A program made the translations under genes and the position numbers. Positions 25,764 through 33,842 of a stretch of DNA of 64,000 nt are shown in pieces. Numbering within the stretch: the first letter of the stretch is position 1; each line of letters opens with the position of its first letter. The notes under the pieces are model-generated. The model did no database searches. It had not been told where the DNA came from and saw only the letters and a list, made by a program, of their open reading frames with translations. The stretch is from Thiodiazotropha sp040506195 (GTDB taxonomy: Bacteria; Pseudomonadota; Gammaproteobacteria; Chromatiales; Chromatiaceae), in assembly GCA_040506195.1 (NCBI GenBank), contig JBEVXH010000004.1:310001-374000 (forward strand). The letters are read 5' to 3'.

Positions 25764-26540
25764 TCAATCCTTTACACACCGTACCCTGCGGCAGATGCTT
25801 TCAGCCCTGTTGTTCGCATGAGTTTCCATATAAATCGCAAAGTGGATTTTTTCCGTGTCGATGGGCTCGCCACGCTCCAGTGCTGTTAGCACATCTTCGG
25901 GTAAGTGGCGTAACCAGGCCTGGACAAACCGGTTTTGTCCACCTTGAATCTCACAGCGTTCTGCATGGGCAAGCTGGTGCAGTAGTCTGATCGTCAAAAC
26001 CGGGGCATGAGGGTTGGTCCAGATATCGACTTGATCCTTGCTGGCGCAATAAATCACTCGACAATCGGTGAAGCAGCCGTTTATGAGGGCTTTGCTGTGC
26101 GCCAATCGGATGGTGCTGAGGTCGATGCCTGAGAAGAATACCGCCAGCTTATCCTGTGAGGCCTGCGGCAGGTGTGCAGGTGCGCCGGTCTGATGTCTTT
26201 CTATCTCACCGATGAGTCGTTTAAATTGATCCAGCAATTGTTGGTTTTTTGTGGTGAACAGTCTGCTTGATGACCTGTCGTGTCTGGGGCGTTCATGCCG
26301 ATTGTCGCGGCAGGCTGAAAAGCTTGGGCCGGTGCTGTGGGCGAAGCGTTGAATAACCTCGAACCCCCCGGGGCACTCTTTGCGCGAAACAAAACAGGGT
26401 AGGCGGTTGGTTTCCCGATAATCGTTGCAGACAGTAACCGCCATCTGGCGATTGCTGCGCTGTGCGGGCTCCATCTCCGCTTGGCTGTTGCCAAGGATAA
26501 AGAGGGTCAGGCAGATTGTCGTGATATTCCGGAGGCGCAT
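25764..26540 (-). CDS. secreted Cys-rich protein with an HQxxH motif
   Basis: 258 residues, not a family I can name. A signal peptide (TTICLTLFILGNSQA) precedes a mature part with ten cysteines, an even number that fits disulfide bonds. At 188-192 is HQLAH followed by ERCE, and a later Glu-rich segment YMETHANNRAE. This looks like a zinc metallopeptidase centre in which the catalytic Glu of HExxH is Gln, so it may be an inactive relative or a different metal site. It ends near the hydrolase gene, convergent with it, 12 bases apart. No partner is known. Confidence 0.55.
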   Translation of the reverse strand: MRLRNITTICLTLFILGNSQAEMEPAQRSNRQMAVTVCNDYRETNRLPCFVSRKECPGGFEVIQRFAHSTGPSFSACRDNRHERPRHDRSSSRLFTTKNQQLLDQFKRLIGEIERHQTGAPAHLPQASQDKLAVFFSGIDLSTIRLAHSKALINGCFTDCRVIYCASKDQVDIWTNPHAPVLTIRLLHQLAHAERCEIQGGQNRFVQAWLRHLPEDVLTALERGEPIDTEKIHFAIYMETHANNRAESICRRVRCVKD

Positions 26541-26713
26541 GGTTCGAATACCGGGTCAGCAAAATGCTAGGGCCCAATCCTCAATCGTGAAGCCGGGACA
26601 ATACTCTTTACCCTTCAGCATAGACGCCAAAGGATGAGATTTCATCTTATGTTATGGAGAATGGGAAAAGGCCTAAAACGGCTCAGTGATGCATAATCCC
26701 CATCATTTCGTCA

Positions 26714-27586
26714 TTATGATTCGTTGTTCAGTACCTGACGCATTTCGGCGAAACGTTTGGCTTCATCCTGGTCGGCCTGGGGATAGCGCGGCTCCATCCC
26801 CTCCAGCGTTTTGCGGATAATGCGCGCAACCTGCCAACGCATATAGGGCTTGTCGTCAGCTGGTATGGCATACCAGGGCGCCCAAGGCCTGGAAGTTGCC
26901 TTCAGGGTCTGATGATAAGCATGCATATAGCTGTCCCAATGCTGACGCTCCTCCACATCTTTGATTGAGAACTTCCAGTTTTTTCGCGCTTCGTCCAGTC
27001 GGGAAAGAAATCGATTGCGTTGTTCTCCCTTGCTGACATTGAGCCAGAATTTCAGGATCACGGTGCCGTTCTCCGACAAGTGCCTCTCATATTGGCGTAT
27101 GGATTCAAATCGTTGCCGCCATAATTGATCGAGTCCATCCGGAATGTCGATTCGCTGTGCTTCCAGGTACTCGGGATGCACTCTGACCACCAGGGTTTCC
27201 TCATAATAGCTGCGGTTGAATATGCCGATGCGCCCGCGCTCGGGAAGTGCCTGTGTGGTTCGCCATAAAAAATCGTGGTCCAACTCCTCTTTGGAAGGCT
27301 GTTTAAATGAAAATACCTGGCAGCCACTGGGGTCGACGCCTGTCATTACGGCGCGGATGGTGCTGTCTTTGCCGGCAGCATCCATGGCCTGGAAGAGAAT
27401 CAGAAGTGAACGGCGATCCTCTGCGTAGAGTCTGCGCTGGAGTTCGTCCAGTCGGTCGATCTCCTTTCCCAGGGCTTTCTTGCAGCCCTTTTTGCCTGGT
27501 GTGTCTCCCGGAGGTTCGGTCGTCAGGGCGCTCGGTTTCAGTTGGCCTTTAAAAGGAACGAGATAAGGACTCTTTACTGACTTCAT
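26714..27586 (-). CDS. polyphosphate kinase 2 family protein
   Basis: 290 residues. The PPK2 P-loop is LFQAMDAAGKDSTIRAV, and the second phosphate-handling motif is GIFNRSYYEETLV. WLNVSKGEQRNRFLSRLD and NWKFS, DVEERQHWDSY follow in family order. PPK2 enzymes transfer phosphate between polyphosphate and nucleotides; this size and the FQAMDAAGKD form agree with the class that makes ADP or ATP from AMP and polyphosphate. It may tie polyphosphate storage to energy supply. Upstream and downstream spacing shows its own unit. Confidence 0.88.
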   Translation of the reverse strand: MKSVKSPYLVPFKGQLKPSALTTEPPGDTPGKKGCKKALGKEIDRLDELQRRLYAEDRRSLLILFQAMDAAGKDSTIRAVMTGVDPSGCQVFSFKQPSKEELDHDFLWRTTQALPERGRIGIFNRSYYEETLVVRVHPEYLEAQRIDIPDGLDQLWRQRFESIRQYERHLSENGTVILKFWLNVSKGEQRNRFLSRLDEARKNWKFSIKDVEERQHWDSYMHAYHQTLKATSRPWAPWYAIPADDKPYMRWQVARIIRKTLEGMEPRYPQADQDEAKRFAEMRQVLNNES

Positions 27587-27613
27587 TTCTTATCAATCCT
27601 GTCGAGTTCTATA

Positions 27614-27648
27614 AGCAGCACATAGCCACAACTTGGCTCGGTGCTGCT
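27614..27648 (-). terminator. long hairpin after sucD
   Basis: AGCAGCAC (27614-27621) and GTGCTGCT (27641-27648) pair, with a second stem AGCC/GGCT inside. It is 70 bases after the sucD stop. The following bases are only weakly T-rich (TTATAG on the minus strand), so it is a likely but imperfect terminator. Confidence 0.45.
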
Positions 27649-27719
27649 ATAGGCGGTGTGTTTGTGGTGGCTGAGCAGCTATCAGGATGCAACTTCATGG
27701 TCTGCACGCTGAGCCGTAC

Positions 27720-28589
27720 TCAAGTTAGCAATTCTGCCATACGGCTTCCCATTTCTGCGGGTGATCTTACCACCCGGGCACCGGCATTTTCCAAGGCCTG
27801 GAACTTGGCTTCCGCAGTGCCCTTGCCGCCACTGATGATTGCTCCAGCATGACCCATTCGCTTTCCCGGCGGTGCGGTAACGCCGGCAATATAGGCGACA
27901 ACGGGTTTATCGATATGGCTTTTAATATACTCTGCCGCCTCTTCCTCGGCAGAGCCGCCGATCTCGCCGACCATAATGATGCCTTCAGTCTTCCCGTCCT
28001 CTTGGAACAGCCTCAGGCAATCGATGAAACTTGTCCCGTTTATCGGGTCTCCGCCAAGGCCGACACAGGTGCTTTGACCGAGTCCGGCGAGCGTTGTCTG
28101 ATGTACGGCTTCGTAAGTGAGTGTGCCGGAACGTGACATGACACCGACTCTGCCCGGCTGGTGGATCGAACCCGGCATGATGCCTATTTTGCAGGCACCT
28201 GGAGTAATGATGCCGGGGCAGTTTGGACCGATGAGACGTGCGTCATAGGATTTTAGGGCCTCCTTTACCTTCAGCATGTCGAGAATAGGTATGCCTTCGG
28301 TGATGCAGGCTATTACCCGAATCCCAGCATCCGCAGCTTCAATGATAGCGTCGGCAGCGAAAGGAGGCGGTACATAGATCATCGTGGCATCAGCGCCGGT
28401 GGTGACGGCCGCGTCATGCACAGTGTCAAAGACCGGTCTGTCAAGGTGTGTCTGTCCCCCCTTGCCGGGCGTTACGCCGCCCACCAGCTGGGTGCCATAG
28501 GCAATAGCCTGTTCAGAGTGGAAGGTGCCCTGCTTGCCGGTGAAGCCCTGGCAGATAACACGGGTGTTCTTGTCGACGAGAATACTCAT
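27720..28589 (-). CDS. sucD: succinyl-CoA synthetase alpha subunit
   Basis: 289 residues, the usual length. The CoA-binding Rossmann start is VICQGFTGKQGTFHSEQAI; PPPFAADAIIEAADAG and LIGPNCPGII precede; GRVGVMSRSGTLTYEA contains the active region, and GHAGAIISGGKGTA holds the histidine that is phosphorylated. With SucC it converts succinyl-CoA to succinate with formation of ATP or GTP in the citric acid cycle. The gene follows sucC after 27 bases, as in the sucCD operon of other bacteria. Confidence 0.97.
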   Translation of the reverse strand: MSILVDKNTRVICQGFTGKQGTFHSEQAIAYGTQLVGGVTPGKGGQTHLDRPVFDTVHDAAVTTGADATMIYVPPPFAADAIIEAADAGIRVIACITEGIPILDMLKVKEALKSYDARLIGPNCPGIITPGACKIGIMPGSIHQPGRVGVMSRSGTLTYEAVHQTTLAGLGQSTCVGLGGDPINGTSFIDCLRLFQEDGKTEGIIMVGEIGGSAEEEAAEYIKSHIDKPVVAYIAGVTAPPGKRMGHAGAIISGGKGTAEAKFQALENAGARVVRSPAEMGSRMAELLT

Positions 28590-28616
28590 TGCTTTAGTTT
28601 ATTCCTTGCTGATTGA

Positions 28617-29777
28617 TCAGGCTGCTGCGGATACGGCTTTTTTCGCGGCTTCGGTAAAGTCATTGGCAGTGAGAAAATCGAGGCCGCTGGCTTCCAGCAT
28701 TTCGAGTCCTTGCTGGGCATTGGTGCCTTCCAGCCGTACTACCACAGGTGCCGTGACGCCAATGGTACGAGCGGCAGTTATAATACCTTCCGCGATCAGG
28801 TCGCAGCGGACGATGCCGCCGAAGATATTGACCAGTACCGTTTTGACCTTGACGTCGGATAGGATCAGCTTGAACGCCTCTGTTACCCTTTCCGCGGTTG
28901 TGCCTCCTCCGACGTCGAGGAAGTTGGCGGGTTCGCCGCCATGCAGCTTTACCATATCCATGGTCGCCATCGCGAGGCCGGCGCCATTCACCATGCAGCC
29001 GATATTGCCGTCCAGGGTAATGTAGTTCAGATCATGTATAGCGGCGGCGGCCTCTTTTTCATCCTCCTGTGTGATATCGCGCAATGCCGCCAGCTCCTGG
29101 TGGCGGTACAGGGCATTGCTGTCCAGATTGATCTTCGCGTCCAGGGCGACAAGATCACCGGATGAAGTGACTATCAGCGGATTTATTTCGATCAGGCTGA
29201 CATCCTTGTCCAGATAGAGCTGATAAAGCGCCATCATTATTTTCGAAAACTGTTTTATCTGGCCGCCTGCCAGGCCGAGGCCGAATGCGAGCTTGCGGCA
29301 TTGGAAGGGTAGCATTCCGGTTGAGGGATTGACCGTCGTTGTAAGGATCTTCTCCGGAGTTTCCGCGGCAACCTCCTCGATATTCATGCCGCCGGCGGCC
29401 GAGGCCATGAAAGTGATGCGTGAACGAGACCGGTCCAGCAGGGCGCCTAGGTAGAGTTCCCTGGCAATGTCACTCCCCTCCTCCACCAATATCGAATTCA
29501 CAGGCAGTCCCTGCGGCCCCGTCTGCTTGGTGACCAAGGTCATTCCCAGAATCTCACGGGCAGCCTCTTCCACCTCATCCAGAGAGCGCGCCAACTTCAC
29601 TCCGCCCGCTTTGCCGCGACCACCGGTATGGGCTTGAGCCTTTACGACCCAGATGTCGCAGCCAAGTCCCTGTGCTGCGGTTCGGGCGTCGTTAGGGCTT
29701 GAGACGGACTGGCCTTGCGGTACAGGAATGTCGTAACTGGCAAAGAGCGATTTTGCTTGGTATTCGTGTAGGTTCAT
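28617..29777 (-). CDS. sucC: succinyl-CoA synthetase beta subunit
   Basis: 386 residues. An ATP-grasp domain starts with MNLHEYQAKSLFASYDIPVP, and VVKAQAHTGGRGKAGGVK is the nucleotide loop. GCMVNGAGLAMATMD, FLDVGGGTT and VNIFGGIVRCD mark the domain that handles the phosphohistidine. It is the partner of SucD. A stretch of AAGG lies eight bases before the ATG. The 500 bases upstream are AT-rich and likely hold the operon promoter. The other cycle gene in the window is gltA. Confidence 0.97.
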   Translation of the reverse strand: MNLHEYQAKSLFASYDIPVPQGQSVSSPNDARTAAQGLGCDIWVVKAQAHTGGRGKAGGVKLARSLDEVEEAAREILGMTLVTKQTGPQGLPVNSILVEEGSDIARELYLGALLDRSRSRITFMASAAGGMNIEEVAAETPEKILTTTVNPSTGMLPFQCRKLAFGLGLAGGQIKQFSKIMMALYQLYLDKDVSLIEINPLIVTSSGDLVALDAKINLDSNALYRHQELAALRDITQEDEKEAAAAIHDLNYITLDGNIGCMVNGAGLAMATMDMVKLHGGEPANFLDVGGGTTAERVTEAFKLILSDVKVKTVLVNIFGGIVRCDLIAEGIITAARTIGVTAPVVVRLEGTNAQQGLEMLEASGLDFLTANDFTEAAKKAVSAAA

Positions 29778-30274
29778 GATGGTGCCTTTGGTGTTTTTTT
29801 ACTTTTACTGCCCTCTTGTTAGGTTTATGGGCATATAAATCGTATTATGAATGGAGAAGTCGGTTTTTTATAGTGCTTTGCACAAAAAATCCAGTTGGCA
29901 TACGGCTTGGAAGTCAGTTGACGCAATGAGGACAGGTGGGTTTGTGGAGCAAAATCGTTATTCGGCAATCTTGATTTCGAGAATCATTACATTTTCAAAT
30001 GTAACCATAATAAGGCGATAAATGCTTATAAAATTTGATAATTGCTAGTAAAAGTAGCCATATTCTGTCTTCGTGCATAATACCTCCTTAAGCTTTTTTT
30101 GATGCAATAGCCATTGTTTGTTAGGGTACGCCTCCCTATGCCCGATTCTCTGGTTGTTTGTGAGGTGTCTGATAAATAAATCGAGTCACTATCGACTGCC
30201 GGTGGTTATGGGCTGCATTTTCCAACCATATGAGGGGTCTTGGATCGTATTATTGATCTCTTGAGGAGACGACT
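29778..30274. other. 500-bp AT-rich intergenic region
   Basis: This gap lies between divergent sucC and the KamA-like gene, so it must contain both promoters. It is AT-rich around 29820-29890 and 29990-30060. A small palindrome GTGCTTTGCAC (29873-29883) and several TATAAA-like boxes are present, none decisive. I see no gene, tRNA or terminator. Confidence 0.5.
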
Positions 30275-31627
30275 ATGCTGCTTAATTCCCAATCAACCAG
30301 ATCATTGTTGCGTGCAGTAGATTTTGAGTATGCACCACAGCGCTTCACTGTCTATACGGCCCGCGACCTGGACCGTATCGTTCAGCTGGAGCGCCTCCCC
30401 GCTGATTTGCGTTACGAGATGAAGGTTGTCTCTTCCGTATTGCCGTTTAGGGTCAACGAGTATGTGTTGCGTGAGCTGATCGATTGGGAACGGGCGCCCG
30501 AAGATCCGATGTTTCAGCTGACCTTTCCCCAGCGTGGCATGTTGTCGGATGCGCATTTCAACCGTATGGCGATGGCGATCGGCTCCGGATTGGAAAAGAA
30601 GGAGCTGCAGGTGGTGGCCAATGAGATCCGTGCTGAGCTCAACCCCCACCCGGCGGGGCAGCTGGAGAATAATCTTCCGCGGGACGAATATGGTGAGCCC
30701 ATTAACGGCCTGCAGCACAAGTATAAGGAGACCGTGCTGTTTTTCCCCAGTCAGGGACAAACGTGCCACAGCTACTGCACTTTCTGCTTCAGATGGGCGC
30801 AATTCATCGGCGACAAGTCCCTACGTATTGCAACGACCGAGGCGGAAAAGCTCTACAGCTATCTGCGACACCATCCGGAGGTGACGGACCTCCTGGTGAC
30901 CGGTGGTGATCCGATGGTGATGAAAAGCAAGCAGTTAAAGGCCTACCTGGAGCCGCTGCTCCACCCCGAGTTCAGTCATATCCAGACGATTCGTATCGGA
31001 ACCAAGGCGTTGACATTCTGGCCTCATCGCTTCATTTTTGATGACGATGCCGACGAGTTGATTGAATTGCTTCATCATTTGGTATTGGCGGGCAAACATG
31101 TCGCAATCATGGCCCATTACAATCACTGGCGCGAAATGGATACTGACGTTGCCCGGGCCGCAATTCGCAGGGTACGGGCGACTGGGGCGGAAATCCGCAG
31201 TCAGGGCCCATTGTTAGCCCACATCAACGACAATTCAGACGATTGGGCGAAGCTATGGAATGAACAGGTTAAATTGGGAGTTAACCCTTACTATATGTTT
31301 GTGGAACGGGACACCGGCGCTCGCCGCTATTTCGAAGTCCCCCTCTACAGGGCATGGCAGATCTATCGTGATGCGATGAAGCAGGTTTCCGGATTGGGAC
31401 GCACAGCCCGTGGACCCAGTATGAGTGCCGACCCCGGTAAGGTAGAGATTCAGGGCGTCACTGAGATCAATGGAGAGAAGGTGTTTGTTTTACGCTTTAT
31501 TCAGGCGAGGGATCACGATCTTGTGCAGCGGCCCTTTTTTGCTCAATATGACGAAAATGTCACCTGGTATGATCAGTTGCGGCCAGTTCAGGGGCAGGCA
31601 CTACCCTTTCTTGAGGCTGCGCGGTAA
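30275..31627 (+). CDS. KamA family radical SAM protein (lysine 2,3-aminomutase-like)
   Basis: 450 residues. A strong TTGAGGAGA site precedes the ATG. The radical SAM motif is CHSYCTFCFRW (CxxxCxxC). VTDLLVTGGDPMVM and RIGTKAL are the family's cofactor and substrate stretches. The protein is longer than the EpmB group, which modifies elongation factor P, and shorter or differently ordered than many lysine aminomutases. No EF-P or lysine fermentation genes are adjacent. It may aminomutate lysine or a related amino acid, for example to make a beta-amino acid compatible solute; this is inference. Family is firm, substrate not. Confidence 0.85.
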   Translation: MLLNSQSTRSLLRAVDFEYAPQRFTVYTARDLDRIVQLERLPADLRYEMKVVSSVLPFRVNEYVLRELIDWERAPEDPMFQLTFPQRGMLSDAHFNRMAMAIGSGLEKKELQVVANEIRAELNPHPAGQLENNLPRDEYGEPINGLQHKYKETVLFFPSQGQTCHSYCTFCFRWAQFIGDKSLRIATTEAEKLYSYLRHHPEVTDLLVTGGDPMVMKSKQLKAYLEPLLHPEFSHIQTIRIGTKALTFWPHRFIFDDDADELIELLHHLVLAGKHVAIMAHYNHWREMDTDVARAAIRRVRATGAEIRSQGPLLAHINDNSDDWAKLWNEQVKLGVNPYYMFVERDTGARRYFEVPLYRAWQIYRDAMKQVSGLGRTARGPSMSADPGKVEIQGVTEINGEKVFVLRFIQARDHDLVQRPFFAQYDENVTWYDQLRPVQGQALPFLEAAR

Positions 31628-31893
31628 ACCTGCATAATCTTCCCCCATGGTATTACGGCCATATATGGTCAGGATGACCGGTTGTGGATTGAGTTTTTTA
31701 AAAAGCAATAATCATCATTTACATAATCTGGTTGATGAACCCCGTTGGCCTCGGGCTATAATTTTGTCACTTATAAAAATTAGTTATATTTGTTTGACTG
31801 TTAATTTATACCACATGCGTTGTAGGGTATTGTCGGTTGTTAATGCAATGGACCGATCCTACGCAAGCCTTGAAGTAACTCACGGAGCACAAC

Positions 31894-33195
31894 ATGGCGG
31901 ATAATCAAAAGACCTATACCTTGACGAATGACGAAACCGGGGTGTCGGTAAAGCTACCTGTTCGTGAATCGATCCAGGGTCCCCCGGCAATCGACGTTTC
32001 GGCGCTCTACAAAGAGGCCGGGGTCTTCACCTATGATCCCGGATTTATGTCCACGGCGAGTTGCAAAAGCAAGATCACGTTTATTCAGGGTGAGGTGGGT
32101 ATTCTGGAATATCGTGGCTACCCCATTGAGCAATTGGCCGCTAACGGTGATTTTCTGGAGACCGCTTATCTGCTATTGAACGGCGAGTTGCCGAATGAAA
32201 GTCAGCTGCGGGATTTCAATCAACTGATTAACCGCCATACTATGTTGAACGAGACCCTGACCCACTTCTTCGATGGCTTCCACTACAATGCGCACCCCAT
32301 GGCAATCATGGTCGGTGTGGTTGGCTCACTCTCCGCTTTTTATCACGATTCCCTGGATATCAATGATCCAGAGTTACGCCGGGTTGCGGCTCACAGGCTG
32401 ATCGCCAAAATGCCGACCATTGCGGCTGCCAGTTACAAGCACAATGTGGGAGAGCCTTTCATGTACCCACGCAATGAACTCTCCTATTGCGCCAACCTGC
32501 TTCACATGATGTTCGCTACCCCCTGTGAAGAGTATGAAGTGGATCCGGTTGCGGAAAAGGCGCTGAATCTGCTTTTTATCTTGCATGCGGATCACGAGCA
32601 GAATGCCAGTACCTCCACGGTAAGGCTTGCCGGCAGTTCATTGGCAAATCCCTTCGCCTGTATCGCTGCGGGTATCGCATCACTGTGGGGCCCAGCTCAT
32701 GGTGGCGCCAATGAGGCGGTTCTGGATATGCTGAGCGAGATAGGGGATGTTTCGCAAATCGATAAATATATCGCCAAGGCCAAGGATAAGGACGATGGAT
32801 TCCGTCTGATGGGATTTGGGCATAGGGTCTACAAGAAGTATGATCCGCGTGCCGGCATAATTCGTGAGGTTTGCCATGAGGTATTGGAAAAACTGGCGGA
32901 TGCGAACAATCCGATGTTCGAGCTGGCTCAGCGCCTGGAAGAGATCGCGTTGAATGATGAGTATTTCATCGAACGCAAGCTCTATCCCAATGTGGATTTC
33001 TACTCCGGTATTATCTATCGGGCGCTGGGCATACCCAACAATATGTTCACCGTGATGTTCGCCATAGCCCGCACAGTCGGTTGGGTGGCGCATTGGCTGG
33101 AGATGATGGACGACCCGAGGCAGAAGATCGGGCGTCCGCGTCAGATCTACAAGGGTTACGCCAGGCGTGATTACGTACCGCTAAGCGATCGATGA
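31894..33195 (+). CDS. gltA: citrate synthase, type II
   Basis: 433 residues, the normal size. The active-site histidines are in HADHEQNAST and GFGHRVYKKYDPRA, and the catalytic Asp is in the C-terminal NVDFYSGI region. The N-terminal extension with the SCKSKITFIQGEVGILEYRGY segment is that of the hexameric, NADH-sensitive gammaproteobacterial form. It condenses acetyl-CoA and oxaloacetate. A GGAGCACAAC sequence leads the ATG. The upstream region is AT-rich. It stands alone, away from sucCD though within 4 kb. Confidence 0.97.
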   Translation: MADNQKTYTLTNDETGVSVKLPVRESIQGPPAIDVSALYKEAGVFTYDPGFMSTASCKSKITFIQGEVGILEYRGYPIEQLAANGDFLETAYLLLNGELPNESQLRDFNQLINRHTMLNETLTHFFDGFHYNAHPMAIMVGVVGSLSAFYHDSLDINDPELRRVAAHRLIAKMPTIAAASYKHNVGEPFMYPRNELSYCANLLHMMFATPCEEYEVDPVAEKALNLLFILHADHEQNASTSTVRLAGSSLANPFACIAAGIASLWGPAHGGANEAVLDMLSEIGDVSQIDKYIAKAKDKDDGFRLMGFGHRVYKKYDPRAGIIREVCHEVLEKLADANNPMFELAQRLEEIALNDEYFIERKLYPNVDFYSGIIYRALGIPNNMFTVMFAIARTVGWVAHWLEMMDDPRQKIGRPRQIYKGYARRDYVPLSDR

Positions 33196-33233
33196 TGTCA
33201 ATGGTACATACTTAAGACCCGGAGAAGTGTGGT

Positions 33234-33836
33234 TTAACCGGGAGTATCGACCAGTTGCTGCAGCTGTCTTATGCTGGCGCCCTGAATGGGCTGATTGTCC
33301 AGAGGATCCAATGGGTGATTGCGTGGATTTTGTGCCGGCAGTACGACAAGCTCGAAACCGACGCCATCTGCATTGAAGATAAAGCAGGGTACAGATTCCT
33401 TTCTGCCGTCACTGAACTGCAACCGGTGCTGCTTTTCCTGCCAGGGTATATGCAGATCACTCAAAGTGAAGAGCAGATCTTCCGGGGTGTCGGCATATAA
33501 GTGCAGCTTGACACTGCTGTTGCTGTCGGCCGTGCCATCAAAAACAGCTCCCACTAGCCTGGGCTTAAATTGTATCAATGCCTGCATGGCGTTGAGTGCG
33601 CTGAGGCGAAGTGCGCGTAGGGTATCCGTCTGCTTTTTTCCACGGACCAGACGCTGCTGTTCCCTGAGGGCGCTCTCCACCTCTTCGCGGGTAGGCATAA
33701 GCTGGCGTTTGGTGATGCCATACTTTGCCGCCGCCTTTTGGCAGGCATAAGTGACGTTGTCAGAGCGCAGCTCTGTCAGAATGCGTGCCGCCTCATATGC
33801 AATTAGCCGCTGTAACTCACGTTTTCCCGTCCGCAT
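33234..33836 (-). CDS. conserved protein, nucleotidyltransferase-like domain
   Basis: 200 residues. The N-terminal half is helical (RELQRLIAYEAARILTE, VTYACQKAAAKYGI) and the central part PRLVGAVFDGTADSNSSVKLHLYAD has the G-x-S/T look of a nucleotidyltransferase fold, with ESVPCFIFNADG after it. Key catalytic Asp residues are not all clear, so the activity is unsure. It starts six bases after the mrcA stop and runs the same way, so the two are probably one operon. A role tied to cell wall synthesis is possible by position only. Alternative family names exist in other genomes; I treat it as conserved hypothetical. Confidence 0.6.
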   Translation of the reverse strand: MRTGKRELQRLIAYEAARILTELRSDNVTYACQKAAAKYGITKRQLMPTREEVESALREQQRLVRGKKQTDTLRALRLSALNAMQALIQFKPRLVGAVFDGTADSNSSVKLHLYADTPEDLLFTLSDLHIPWQEKQHRLQFSDGRKESVPCFIFNADGVGFELVVLPAQNPRNHPLDPLDNQPIQGASIRQLQQLVDTPG

Positions 33837-33842
33837 TTCCGG

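Noticed and set aside
29895..29915. A sigma-54-like TGGCAT-N5-TTGGA sequence
   Set aside because: The essential GC of the -12 element is GG, and no suitable gene starts close on that strand.
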